A program made the translations under genes and the position numbers. A stretch of 64,000 nt of DNA from Sesamum alatum (lineage: Eukaryota; Streptophyta; Magnoliopsida; Lamiales; Pedaliaceae), in NCBI GenBank assembly GCA_034509735.1, contig JACGWO010000007.1, forward strand, positions 2,604,001 to 2,668,000, given 5' to 3'. A model generated the notes under the pieces. That model was not told the DNA's origin. It searched no databases and saw nothing but the letters and a program-made list of their open reading frames with translations. Of this stretch, positions 23,409 through 35,769 are shown piece after piece. Positions within the stretch are counted from its first letter, which is position 1. Every line of letters begins with the position of its first letter.

Positions 23409-24271
23409 AGTTTAAATGTATTTTTGGTGTCGTAATTTAAGTTATTTGGCGTTTTTCATCCTTTGACATTTTAGAATAGTATTTTAGTCCTGTATCTTTT
23501 CAATTTTTATAATTTTAGCCATATTTCCTCCGGGGTTCACCTTTCTCCTCGAAAAAATGCATGTGCATATCACATGTTCTTTTAATTTAGGGTAAATTAC
23601 ATCTACCTCCCCTGAGGTTTGACATAATTACAAATTCCCCCTTGTTGTTTGAAAAATTACAAATACCCCCCTGAGGTTTGTAACTGTCTAACAAATAACT
23701 CCTTTCCATCCATTTTTATGGGTGAACTGACCAAAATGTCCTTATACATTTTATTTAATTTTTAAAATTTTTTGAATTTTTTTGGACTACAATCGCAGGG
23801 AGAGGTTCCTAAAGTTTTTTACACAGAGGAGTTAATAATGCAATTTGACTCGACTAATTTTTCTGCAATTTAACTAAAAAATCAAGGGCAAAATGGTCAA
23901 TTTCAGGCCTTTGGTTGAAAATTACAAACCTCAGGGGGGTATTTGTAATTTTTCAAACTAGGGGGTATTTGTAATTATATCAAACATCAGGGGAGGTAGA
24001 TGTAATTTACCCTTTAATTTAAAATTGGAGCTACTGTTCCTATTGGATTATTTTCGCTAGCATTTTTGTCCTTTAACTTTCTAATTTAGCATTCTGGTCC
24101 TGCATCCTTTTAATTTTTGTGATTTCAGTTCTTTTTTTAATTGGTGGAGGTGAACTCTGACGATAAAAATGATTAAAATCTAGAAAGATGTAGGACCAAA
24201 TGTTACTTAAAAAATTAAAGGCCGAAAACGTTAAATGACTGAATTATCGGACCAAAAATTCATTTAATCCT
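23409..24271. mobile_element. Inverted-repeat element interrupted by another element
   Basis: Ends are inverted: AGTTTAAATGTATTTTTGG on the left, and AGGATTAAATGAATTTTTGG read from the right on the minus strand, continuing with similar 'gtcctg-atct-tttt' and 'gttcacc' motifs. A 9-bp duplication, TCAATCAAA, flanks it at 23400-23408 and 24272-24280. It is split by the element at 23590-24012. Confidence 0.7.
23590..24012. mobile_element. GGGTAAATTACA miniature element, copy 2 (nested)
   Basis: Begins GGGTAAATTACATCTACC and ends GTAGATGTAATTTACCC. A perfect 9-bp duplication, TTTAATTTA, is at 23581-23589 and 24013-24021. It is the best-preserved copy in this window and sits inside an older inverted-repeat element. 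Confidence 0.85.
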
Positions 24272-24280
24272 TCAATCAAA

Positions 24281-27036
24281 TATACTTACTATGTGATGCA
24301 TATATAATGCAGAAAGAGATTAGAATATGGAGTATGACCAAATGTTACATTCAGGCCTAACGACCGCGGTAAAGCATAGTTAATGGGTGAAATTGTAATT
24401 GCACCATGCTTTATAGATGCTCCGGTACAAACGATGACGGGTGATTGTTAATAGTGATTCACTCGAAACAATTATAAGAAAAATCGATTTTGAGGAACAA
24501 TAAATTTAGAGGAACTATCTAAACGACATAATCTTGTGCCTTGCAATTATATTTTATTTTATAATTTTTGCACAATATTTCCTAGTGCTATTATATATGA
24601 TTGGTTGGATGCGATCAAATTTTATCCTAATACATACTAATTTCTTTAAACGAGATCTGATTGTACTCAATCAATCACATTAATATAATAAATATTATTG
24701 CACTTATTATATATATAATTAATTATTTTTTTCAAAAGAAAAAATATGTGATAAATATAACAGATAGGGCATATCATGACATATTTTCACTTTCCAATAT
24801 CTGTTTTCCTGCTGATAAGACGGGACTTGACAATTCAGCTGAGGGTCTACCCGCCGCATAATGCCACGGAAAGTACGGTACACTTGCCTCAAAATATACG
24901 GAAAATTTTAATTTAAATTGGGTTTTATCGATTATATAATAAGTATATCATATTTGTTTTATAATTAATTTAATTCGATTTAATTATTTTGAATAAAAAA
25001 TCTCTCAAAATATATATGCAGTTACACGTGTCATGATTGATTTATCTACGTATTCTGTGTATTTTATACACAATTCTAATTATAAAGAATCAACGTTTTC
25101 ATGCACTGTATCTAATTAATGGCTACACGATTGATATATTCCAACATAATTACGTGTGAGAACATGTAGGTGAACATATAAAGTACTATTATTTGATTTT
25201 TGTTATATATTAAAGTCAAGATTTCAAAAAAAAATTCTAATTAATGAGTAGTTCAGAACTTAATTATAAAAATCTAGCATACTATATTATTTCTTTTAAT
25301 TTTTTTATGTTGGGACCTATTATTTAATTGTGCGATGTGTCGAATAATTATCTCTAAGTTAAAGAAGCGACAAATTTTATTTATTTAAAAATATTTAAAC
25401 TTATATATGAGTTAGATAAAGAGTTGGTCTCTTCAAATGCATCCTACCTTGAAACACAACAAAATACTACCTAATTATATATATATATATATATATATAT
25501 TATATTCACCTAATACCTTTTAGTACATACTTATATTGTTAATTAATTAATTTTGGTTTAGTGTTGACTTAAATGCCCGTCTATTTTTAAAAATTAAATA
25601 AAGTTAAAAACACTTAATTGCTCTCCATAATTAAATCAATACTTTTAATCACCCTGTTGTATATATTTTTCATCTTTATTATAATTTTAGAAAATAGTCT
25701 TTGCCTTCATTCTTCTTTACACAATTTTCTTTAGTTATAAATAATCTTTAATTTATAGTTAATTTAAAAGGATTTATAAATACCATCAAACTCTTCAAGA
25801 GTCCTAAAAAAAGTTAAAATTTTGGCCACATTTTTGTCGAAAAATGATCAAGCCAAAAAACTAAAGTTTGAGAATGGTAACATTAATAAGTAAAGATGAG
25901 GAATTAAAGTGATTTTAATTACTTTCGATACAATTGATTAAGGGAAGGGGGTTAGAATAACTACTTTCGGTATAATTTAATGTATTGATTGAATTAATCC
26001 CATTTAAAAGGAAAAATTACAATAAAGTCTTTTTTCCCATTTTTTTCTTGTGTTTTTATCTCTTCATCTTTTTCCCCAAACCTAGCTATAATATTTTTCT
26101 TTTCCTTCTCTTCAAACTTTATCATTAAAACCTATTTAACCATGTTTTTCATATAATTAATTTCAAATTGTTTACTAATAAAAAAATATAAGTACATAAT
26201 TTATTTTAAACTTTATGTTGAATTAATTTAAACACACACATCGAGTGTGTCTCGACTACTAATTATCTATTAAGTGTGGTGACCTTAAAATAACCAACTT
26301 TGATCGTCAGCATGTGTCTCAATAACTTATTTTTTTACATAATACACTAGTTCTATTGATGCACACTTGAAGCTAAAATATTTACTAGTTTTAATCAGTC
26401 ATTTCTTTTTATTTATTTAACCAAACAAATATAATAAAAAATTTAATTATTCATACACATCGAGTGTGCTCTTCTTGTTGTATACACAATACAAATGTAC
26501 ATGTACATGCATGTGTATCTGTCATTATTCATATGTATATCTATACTAAATATATAAAGAAAAGACATTTCTCACTCATAAATGACGGTTTATGACACAA
26601 TCACACTAATTTTTTAGTTATATCGATAATACCTCTAAAGTTAGTTTCTTTTTTTTTATATTTTTTTTCTTCTTTTTTTTTTGAAATATAATGTGTTTAT
26701 ATATATATATATATATTATTTATAATAACTTTAAAACGTACTATATTATTTTGTACGCACGCAAAAACGACATGAAACGACGGCTGAAGCTTCATCTTCT
26801 TGACCGGTACCTAACTAATACTTCCAAAATTGTTGAAACCACTTGTCACAGCCAGATTCTGTCACCACCTGCTTTTTAATTCATGCTGTCAACTTGTTCC
26901 TAAATTTCTGACTTCTCCATCCATTTCTTCTTTACCCATGATCAAATGGGACCCATTCCACACACACATATGTATATTTTCTTATTTAAAACTTGTTTAT
27001 AAATCATTATAAGTACCAAAATTATGATAAAAGAAA
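24281..27036. other. Gene-free AT-rich DNA
   Basis: No gene seen. It contains an (AT)n run at 25476-25504 and a shorter one near 26699. Frames at 24661-24861, 26691-26879 and 26830-27012 have no family features. Confidence 0.4.
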
Positions 27037-27540
27037 GGGTTAATTATATTTAAACCCTCTCTTAAAATTACACTTGTCCTCAAATAAGTTTCGAAATTAT
27101 ATTTACACCCCTTATGAAAATTTATCGTTTACAGTTGACATCATTTTGTTAGGGTTTGAACGAAAAATGCTAACGTTAAGAAAAAAAAAATCACATAAAA
27201 TTTCAATTATGTACTTCATTTAACATTCTCAAGTAATTATTTGTACTTTATAAGGAAAAAAATATAATAATATTAATCTCACTCTATATATATATATAAA
27301 TATATATTACAATTATTTCCTTTTAAGTACAAAAATATGCATGAGAATGTTAAATAAAGAGAAATTTTAAAATTTTATGTAATTTTATTTTTTTTGAAGT
27401 CAGCATTTCCCGTCCAATTCCTAACGAAAGGGGATAGGTGTAAATGAAGTTTTTTTAAAGAGGGTGTAAGTATAATTTTAAAACTTCTTTAGAGGACAAT
27501 GTAATTTCACTTTCAGATGGGGTATAAATATAATTAACCC
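27037..27540. mobile_element. GGGTTAATTATA inverted-repeat element
   Basis: Begins GGGTTAATTATATTTAAACC and ends TATAATTAACCC. The two halves mirror each other around an AT-rich centre near 27290. The flanks TAAAAGAAA and TAAAGAAAA are similar but not identical. Non-coding. Confidence 0.6.
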
Positions 27541-27630
27541 TAAAGAAAATTATAAAATTTTCGGGATCATTCCACAATAGACTAGATGCACGTGTTGTTT
27601 TTAGTCCTCAAATAATTTTTTCGTGTTTTT

Positions 27631-27848
27631 GGGATAATTACATGTACACTTATCAGAAATATCAACATTATTTATATAAATCACTTCTTCTTTTTAAAAA
27701 AAAATACACATATACCCTCTAAGAATGTCAACATCATTACACAAATTATCCATACATTTTGTTGTCAATTGTGGTTTCTGTAACTATGCAAAAGATATGG
27801 GTGGTTTGTGCAAATAGACCATAGACACAGATGTAGATGTAATTATCC
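27631..27848. mobile_element. Short inverted-repeat miniature element, second copy
   Basis: Begins GGGATAATTACATGTACAC and ends GATGTAATTATCC, with internal 'atatcaacatta' and 'gtcaacatcatt'. Related to 14155-14429. Target duplication not clear. Confidence 0.5.
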
Positions 27849-28042
27849 TTTTTCTTTTTTCTTTTATCACATGTGTCCTCATCCCAAATGAGACTAATCA
27901 TATTTGGAGAGGGAGCGAAAGAGTTATACCCCTCTCCACAAGTGCGACTCTAAAATTTTAAACTCTAATTATTGACAATAATCCGTTTTAAAATTCAACT
28001 CGCTTACAACTAACTGTAGTCCTCTACTATTAATTAATAAAA

Positions 28043-28565
28043 CTAGAAATTGTGGCACGTTGTACCTGCGCGCATAATTTTTAGTAATACTGTTATGGCA
28101 CGCAATACCTTGCGTGCATAATTTTAGTAATGCTTTTATTTTATTGAAACTCATAAATTTGTTCCTATATATTAAAATTTGTCATTATTTTACAACCTCA
28201 TATACAAAAACTGTCTGATAACTTTTTTTAATGCATTAATTATCAATACATATTTTACTCAAATCAAATTAAAATTAAAACTTTGTACAATATATAGTAT
28301 ATTGATAACGATGATTATATACATATGCAACAAAAATACTAATATGTTATTTCTATTCCAATTAACAGTAACTTTAAACAAAATTGGAATAAATTTAAAG
28401 TACATGTAATTGCATAATTAATTTTTTAAAGGAACTTAATTGAATAGTTAATTCAATTGCATGAATTGGGAAGTTGAAGGGTTTTTGATATTATAATAAT
28501 TTGGTGTAGTGATATAAAAATTAATATTTTGTGTTTATAAAACCTCTTCTCTTTATAATAGTACA
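28043..28565 (-). mobile_element. Helitron-like element with doubled 3' hairpin
   Basis: Read on the minus strand it begins TACTATTATAAAGAGAAGAG and runs through 'atcactacaccaaattatta' and 'cccttcaacttccc', matching the element at 42747-43194. It ends CAACGTGCCACAATTTCTAG then T. Just inside the end is a second, better hairpin, GCACGCaaggtatTGCGTGC, followed by 'cataacagtattactaaaa'. Confidence 0.65.
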
Positions 28566-28931
28566 TACGTGGAGTTCAAACGAATTTTAGTAGTTTATGG
28601 GTCCATTTTTTAATTAATAAGGACAAATTAGTAATTTAACATTGTGAATATTTGTGAATGACAATTTTGAGTAGGATTCTCTATCCCATACTTGCTTACA
28701 GCTATTAGCCGCTGAGAGATACATGAAATTGACATTGAAAATGGACTTTAGCCACTTTCCGCCATCAATTTGACGGGATGGGACTTCCATAATGCGCTTT
28801 TAAAACAAAAGGGACAGTCTTCAGATACTACTCCCTTTTTGGGCAAAGCGTTATCGGATGCACAAACGCGTAAATCAATCCCAGCAACTTTTTTGTGAGA
28901 CCGACGCTCACACGCTTTTTAATTGCCTCCT
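28566..28931. other. Intergenic DNA
   Basis: Nothing recognised. Somewhat less AT-rich than its surroundings around 28680-28930. Confidence 0.35.
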
Positions 28932-29266
28932 AGGGTTGTAAATTATTTGAGTCCAACGGAATATATTATTGTTTAAATTTATTTGAATTATTATTGAATT
29001 TTAAATATTGTGTTTGAATTTAATTTGATTATTGATCTAATCGAGTTCAAACGAAGTATAATATTAAATATGAGTCAAGCTCGAATAATTTATTTTAAGT
29101 GTATATTACACTAATAGAATTGAGTTCGAGCCAAACTTGATAATTTACCAAGTAAAAAATATTAATTAAGTTTGGTTTGTCAAGTTTAACAAATCGAGTT
29201 CAAACGAGTTTTTATCGATCGATTTCAATTGAGTATCGAATAGTTTTAATTTATTTTTCAACCCTA
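28932..29266. mobile_element. AGGGTTGTAAA inverted-repeat element
   Basis: Left end AGGGTTGTAAATTATTTGAG; right end, on the minus strand, AGGGTTGAAAAATAAATT. The interior repeats 'gagttcaaacga' and 'gagttcgag'. It resembles the widespread plant miniature elements that start with this motif. Target duplication not clear. Confidence 0.45.
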
Positions 29267-29314
29267 TCGTTGAGTTTGAATTTCACCATAAATATATGCA
29301 TTAGCTTATTTTTA

Positions 29315-29711
29315 GGGGTAAATCACATCTGCCTCATAAGATTTAGCATAATTATGAATACATCTCGTTGTTTAAAAAAATTACAAATACCCTCCTTCAA
29401 ATTGAAAATAATTATGTAGCTCATAGACGGTGAAGTGAAAGTTACTATTTTACTCTTGTTGATTTTTATAAAGGTAAATAATCACAGAGCATATTAGTCC
29501 ATAAAAATATTTTAAAAATTTCTAAACCTTATATCAAATTATAATTCCTAATTCGAAAAGGCATTTTGGTTGGTTCACCACAAAAATTGAATGGAAACCT
29601 AACTGCTTATTGTTAGATGAATATTAGAATCAGATGGTATTTATAATTATTCAAACTACATGAGGTATTTATAATTATGCCAAACCTCATGAGATGTGGC
29701 TGTAATTTATC
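29315..29711. mobile_element. GGGTAAATTACA miniature element, copy 3
   Basis: Starts GGGGTAAATCACATCTGCC and ends ATGTGGCTGTAATTTAT. The sequence TTATTTTTA occurs on both sides (29306-29314 and 29712-29720), a 9-bp duplication. More worn than copy 2. Confidence 0.7.
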
Positions 29712-30056
29712 TTATTTTTATAATATTATTAATATATTGAATTATTTTTTAATCTTTTACCAAGTTGTGAATATATATATCTCATGCTTGGTTATTATAG
29801 AAATCACGTTAAACAGTAACAATTCGTAGAAGTTTTATCTGATTTTATATGAAAAGAAAAATTAAATGAAATTGTGTCGTTCTCCCTAATTAATTAGTGA
29901 AAAAAGTGGAGAAACATAACTACTGTATACTCTCGAATCGAATATGCACGTGATCACATATGTCCCTGTTTGAATTATACATTATGTTTACTATATAGAG
30001 TAAAAAATAGACTTTTTTTTTCTTTTTATTTTATATCACTGTACCCCTAAAATAAT

Positions 30057-30386
30057 TGATATCGTTAAAAAGTGAGATCGATTATATTTATATAAAATGG
30101 GCGCGATTCAATACGTTTACACTAGAGGCGTTACAAGTAAGAATTCACCTTCCCTAAATGAGAGAATGAGATGGGTATTTATAGTAGTGGAAAAATGTGT
30201 TATTTAAGGGAGGTAGGGTAAAGTACTACTTTACCCCTTACCTACCAAGTTACACGGCTGACATTTGTTTCCTGAGGCTATTGGGGTAATTTGACGTATT
30301 ATGCTGATTCGGCAAGTTTTGACTTTGGGTTTTCTTTATGGAGACATTCTTCTTGGCTTCTTTGAAATGATATATTTCCCCCATCA
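30057..30386 (-). repeat. 3' LTR of the Tat-type element
   Basis: Starts TGATATCGTTAAAAAG and ends ATTTCCCCCATCA in plus orientation; matched along its length by 36989-37319, including 'attggggtaatttgacgtat' and 'ggcaagttttgactttggg'. Confidence 0.88.
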
Positions 30387-30459
30387 ATAACCCCCTAATT
30401 CTGAAACATCTCATGAAATATTTAAGAATTAGTTTAAACCTTGGGCTCCTTTGCGGGCT

Positions 30460-32500
30460 TGGCCTGGGGATTGCTCAGGAATGCACCTTCCTCTATACAT
30501 ATTGTGGTTGCAGTAGTTGTTTTGTCTTGTTCACCTTTTGCAATTTATTTTACTCCTTGTTTTCTTTTTGACAAAATATCTTCATGGCTAGGAGAGGTAC
30601 TTTTTAAATATCATCCTTTCTTCTTCTTCTTTTATTCTTCTTGTGTTATCAACGTTTTCCCTCTTTTTATGACGTGGAGTCTATGAATCAACGTACTTGG
30701 GGGTCGGTTAGGTTTCCCTCCAGACTAGGTCGCGATACGTCAGTAAACTTCGCTGAAAAAGATGTCATTGTCAAGGGGGGCAGAGTGCCGCTAGCCGAAG
30801 GCGACACCGCTGCTGGTCAAGGCAGCCTGCCTCAACCAGCATCTGGCCGAGTTTCGTCTCAGCCAGATTCCCCGGGTTGAGGCACACCGCCTCGACCTAG
30901 ATTTGGTCGAGACTCGCCTCGACGAGGCGTTGGTCCATGCGATTAGCCTCGGCCAGTTTTTCCTGGTCGGAGGCGGTCGGCTTCGACTTGCTTCGCCTTG
31001 TCGAGGCGACCCGTCTCGATCAGGTCTTGGTCGCGGGCCTTCTTTTTGTTCACCTTTGTCTTTTGTTTCAGGTTTAGTTCATGATTTTCAAGATGAAGTT
31101 ATCAAGGCTATTATGAACTTGCCTCGAGAGTCACTTTGATTCACTCGAGATCTTAGTAGATTCAGATTTATCTCCAACAGTGATTCCTAGTATCGTTCAT
31201 GCTCAGAGTGATGTATTGGAGTCGTTTGAAGCCCTCCAGTCTAGACCCCCTTGTCGTGTCATGGATGTCCAAAATTGTGACAATGTTTTGAAACTTGAGG
31301 AGTTTAGTCTTTAAAAAAATAAAATCGATTCTTCATCCACTTTGGAGTTCTATCTTCCCGGAGTGGGTGATCTGATTAGGGGTCCCTCACTCGGTTTCTT
31401 TATCATCTATTTCGTTTTTTTTCTTCGGGGTTCACACTTCTTCCTCATCCTCTTTGATAGACATCATCAAACAGTCCGACTTATGTGTTAGTCGGTTCAC
31501 TCCCAACTCTTTTACTTACTTCAAAGGCTTATTTTGCTGCTTAAAAGAGTTAGACCTGTCTCCCTATGTCGATTCTTTCTATACCCTCTTTTGAATTAGG
31601 AAGATAGCGAATTACTCTTTCTTCTTTTCTATCCCCGAAACAGGTGTAAATTTTAAGAGGGTAGCATTTCCACCAAAGGGCCTTGGAAAGATAAGTTCTT
31701 CTATGTTAGGGACTTAGATTGGGGTTTGGTGATTGGTTGAGGTAAGACGCCTTCGACACCTGACTCTAGTCATGATCTTCGTATGTCCCTCATAGGAGCG
31801 AGTCTATTCGACCAAACAATTGATGTGAAATCTTTATTTTCATCTGGTCTTATTATTATTATCTTTACTTGCTTGCTTCTTTGTCATTATTGTTGTTGTG
31901 TATTGTGACTAATCTTTTCCCTTTGCTTGTCTTTTTTTGTCGTCTTTAGGGAAAAAAGTTTCAGTGCAAGACGTTCAACGTATCAAGGATGATTGTGACC
32001 ATGAGCAGCGCGACCGCGACTCAGGGCTCGTCTTTCCCCCGCATCGAGGAAAGAAAGTGAGAGGCGTCGCTCACCTCCTCCTTCATCGAGCCCTCTCAAC
32101 GCGCCTCAAGGCCAAGGGGGCATTGGGAAAGATGGTCACGTCTCGCTGTCGGGGTCGGCCAAGAGGCCTCAGGACTCCGAGGCCACTGATGCTTCACGGC
32201 ATGGAATTGGGAAAGGGTTGTTTTCTTCTAGGATCAACCACCACGAGGGAGTTGTTTCATTCTGGGATACCTTGGATTTTGACTTTGCATATGTGAGGTC
32301 ACGCAGCGTAGTGAGTGAGTATGACGTCGCACACTTTCATGCTAATCGTACCATTAGTCTCTTTTTGTATTGCGAGTTTGCTAGGGTGAGTTTATTGTTT
32401 TGTTTTCTTTTGATATTGTTTCTTATTTCACTAGTTGAGGCCTTTCTTTTAGGATGTTCATAGGTTGCCACATCGGCCGAGATCATTGATCAGCGCTTTG
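30460..32500 (+). pseudogene. Antisense reading region of the retrotransposon, degraded
   Basis: This strand is antisense to gag-pol. Around 31452-31735 a translation broken by stops and a shift reads SDLCVSRFTPNSFTYFKG, then a gap, then KGPWKDKFFYVRDLDWG, which resembles the 'putative gypsy-type transposon' domain that many Tat elements carry antisense near the 3' LTR. Further frames at 31937-32296 and 32218-32463 may belong to the same region. The family link is from memory of the domain's look and is not certain; stops make it non-functional. Confidence 0.45.
30815..31040. repeat. GC-rich degenerate tandem repeat in the retrotransposon
   Basis: Motifs such as 'cctcgacc', 'tggtcgag', 'ctcgacgaggcg' and 'cctcggcc' recur about every 40 bases in variable form. 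This block is strikingly GC-rich against its surroundings. Confidence 0.5.
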
Positions 32501-32789
32501 AGTATTACGATAAGAGTTGAAAAGGTCGGAAACTGCTCTGGAGAAGGTGAAGAATGAGCCCCTCTAATTGGGTTATTGCATTCATCTTTGGGAATTTCAT
32601 AGGAACTCCTTTCTTATATTGCCCCAGCCCCTTTTTTTTATACTTTCCTTGGGTGATAATCGCTTTCCCTTACTTATATGTGAAAAATAAAAGAACTCAA
32701 TGAGAAATGGGACAAATTGTAATCTTATTTCTTCATCTGGCGGGCATCTCTCCCAAGTTACACAACACGCTTAAGCATAAAATTTATTC

Positions 32790-33250
32790 AAATTTACGGC
32801 ATTCCACGTTCGAGGAACTTCTTTCCCATCCATCTTTCACAATTTATATGTCGCGTTTCCAATTATGTAGCTGACTTGATATGGGCTTTCCTATTTTGTC
32901 CAACTTCTCGATGTTTCCCATCCTCCTCTATACTAAATCACTTGAAAATTCTTTCAGAAGACTTGGGAATCATATGCTCTGGCCATGCGCCTCTTGTATG
33001 CCTCAACGTGTGTGCTTGTGATGCCCCTTACTTCTTCCAACAGATCCAGGTCGATGCGATGTTTTATTGGCCAAAGGTTCATCTTGTTGGACTCGTAGAG
33101 TCTCTTCGCCGATTTTAGCGGGGATAATTGTTTCTATTCCGTACACCAAGCTGAATGGTGACTCTCCGACTCCTTTCCGGAGTGTGATCCTATATGCCCA
33201 TAAAACTCCTGGAAAATCATCGACCCAATTTGTAGCACCCTCTAACGACA
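32790..33250 (-). pseudogene. Integrase C-terminal remnant (Tat-type gypsy)
   Basis: The translation includes LEGATNWVDDFPGVLWAYR, then ESPFSLVYGIETIIPAKIG, the typical end of the integrase core in plant gypsy elements, and after a frameshift EAYKRRMARAYDSQV and DGKEVPRTWNAVNL from its C-terminal part. Stops and frameshifts are present. The upstream portion is missing at the boundary with the nested insertion near 33.25 kb. Confidence 0.7.
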
Positions 33251-35040
33251 CTACAACTATATCTCCCCTAAATATCACACTTAATATAAACCCTGTATAT
33301 ATATAGTTATGCACGTAATCCAGTCCCTGTTAAGTATAGATACACATAGTTTCATTATCACAACAAGCATATTTATCATCCCACCCACAAGATCATATAT
33401 ATATATCAACTACAACAAAAATGGAACTATTATAATTAGTTCACATGCCATTCTCGCTTTTAATCCAAAATGAGACCGCTATTTCTATTTACGATGAGGA
33501 GAAAATTGCATACTGGCCCGACCTGACTGGAATGCAAAACGTGGACCTAGTTGTCGTGAATAGACACAACAAAATCTACACCTGAAAAATGTTAGCAGAG
33601 GGATAAGCCTGCAACTCAATAAGTAAATAATCGGCACCAAATATATACGCACCTCAAATATAGTTTCAACAAGACAAAATAAGCAACGTATATATAAAAT
33701 ATAATCAGTTTGATCAAGCACATTTCATTTCATTATTCCATGTAATCGTCTCATAATTAGACAACCAATCAAACCCGTATTTTCTTAGTTGGCTTACCAG
33801 AAAGGTGATATAGTATTTTTCTCCACCACTCAACCTCACTTTCATTCATATATATACATGAATCCCCTTGACATGCCATACAAGCTCATCAATCTCATTT
33901 CGCATCAAAGCTCTTTCATTTCGCATCATAACTCTTTTCACATCGCATCATAGATCTTTTCATTTCATTTTGCCACATAGGCTATTCAACAACATCAAGG
34001 GGTATTCATATCATAATTACATTCAATTTTCATCACTCCATCGATTCCACATATCACCGGTCTTGTAAGCCAACTAGCTACATAAAACCACATAGCAACA
34101 TATTTCACGTACAAGCACATAACAGTGATATCAAACAGCCAATGCCATATCTCAATAGGTTTCCTCATTTCACTTTCACTACAAAATCATTTCAAAGTAA
34201 TCATCAACCACTCACACAGTTCAAAATAGATTAGTGCTAGCACGAATCATAGGCTCACATAAAAGTAATATCACCAAGAAATGAAATATATATAGATAAT
34301 ACTAATTATTTACGTACACAACACTGATAGGAAAAAGAAAGATATATAAGCAACACTAATTATTTACTTACCTCGATCTTATACAGATTTGGTTAGCAGA
34401 TATGAAGTCGTTCGATCCTCTACTCTATCCCCGTGTCCTATTTTTCTTCTGCGAAAGGAAAATGAGAGTCTTTGTTCAAATAAGTGTTCTCAGATAAATT
34501 TTTCCACTAATTGCATGTATACAAATTTATATTAATGCATATCAGCCTAGTAAAAAGGTGAGTCAGTGTTTTCCTTGAAATTATTTTGTACATGTGTACA
34601 CACTTAACACAATTTCATATTTTCTAAGTTATATATATATATATGTATTATGTATATCCTGCATCATATATATATATATACATATTTATATATCCAAACT
34701 ACAATTAAAATTATACTTTTATCCTCTATTATTTTTCTTTATATAAATATATATATAATATGACTTCAAGTATTTTATAAAACTCTAATTTACTCGTTTC
34801 AAGTCTTAATATGATCAGAGTTTAATCTATAATTTATTTACTAATTAACTAAAATTTTAAAATAATTACCAATTAATCCCATAATTATGTATAAAAATTT
34901 GTGGGCGTCACAATTCTCCCCTCCTAATAAAAATTTCGTCCTCGAAATTTAATTAATGTACCGGATCAAGAAATAAATATGGGTACTTTTCTCTCATACT
35001 CTACTCAACCTCCCAAATCGCTTCTCTGGGAGAGTAATGA
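33250..35040 (-). mobile_element. Nested 5'-truncated chromovirus-type retrotransposon (3' end plus LTR)
   Basis: On the minus strand at about 35036-34920 a worn translation reads SPREAIWEVE, stop, SMREKYPYLFLDPVH, like the last codons of a chromovirus polyprotein. A G/A-rich tract follows (about 34918-34904), then TGTGACGCCC, which I take as the LTR start at 34912; the LTR then runs about 1.7 kb to near 33.25 kb. Everything upstream is absent. The host integrase is split around it and lacks about 75 residues. Borders are approximate. Confidence 0.55.
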
Positions 35041-35560
35041 CTCCATTTTAACCCATTTTGAGAAGTAATTGACGACCACTATCAAATATTTTCTCTGCCT
35101 AGTGGCTCAGGCTTACTTTCCCACGGGATCCAACCCTCATCGGTCGAACGGGCAAGGGCTTGAGAATGACTACAACTAAGCGGCTGGTATGTGTGTGATG
35201 TTCGCATGCTCTTGGTACCTTTTGCACTTCTTAACCATATCCATCACATCCTTTTGTATAGAGGGCAAAGTACCCTTGTCTTAAACCTTTGCCTGCTAGT
35301 GATCTTCCTCCTGAGTAGTTTCCATAACTTCCCTCGTGGATTTTCCTCAGGATATATTCCGCCCTTTCGTAGTCCAAACACTTCAAATAAGGGATGTGAG
35401 AAACCCCTTTTATTTCCTTATCCTCCTATTATGGTGAAATGAATTGCTTTGGTGCATATTGCCCTAGCCTCCTTTTCATATACAGTTAAGGTCCCTGTGG
35501 TTAAGTGTGCTTCTATCGGGTCCTTCCAACTTAGTTTGGCCGTGTTCACCATGACTTCCT
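35040..35560 (-). pseudogene. Pol remnant: zinc-binding and early integrase segment
   Basis: Translation pieces in order: YLKCLDYERAEYILRKIHEG, YGNYSGGRSLAGKGLRQGYF, HANITHIPA and RKYLIVVVNYFSKWVKM. This matches the order seen in Tat-type gypsy elements just before and within the integrase core. Several stops interrupt it. It abuts gag-like sequence at about 35.77 kb, so the segment that should encode protease, reverse transcriptase and RNase H is gone. Confidence 0.65.
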
Positions 35561-35769
35561 CAACTGCCTCTATTTTTGTGCATTCTTGTGCTAATAGAGT
35601 TATTTTTTTTTTCTTTTGTTGTGGTCAGAGAGCTAGCTAGTTTTGCCAATTGGTTTGCTTCCTATTTTGGACTCGTTGCAACTCAAATTTACCAAACTTC
35701 TGGCATTGTAAGCGGACGAGGTGAATTATTTTTTCTCCTTTCGCTTTGTAGTTGGCGCCACGACTAAGG

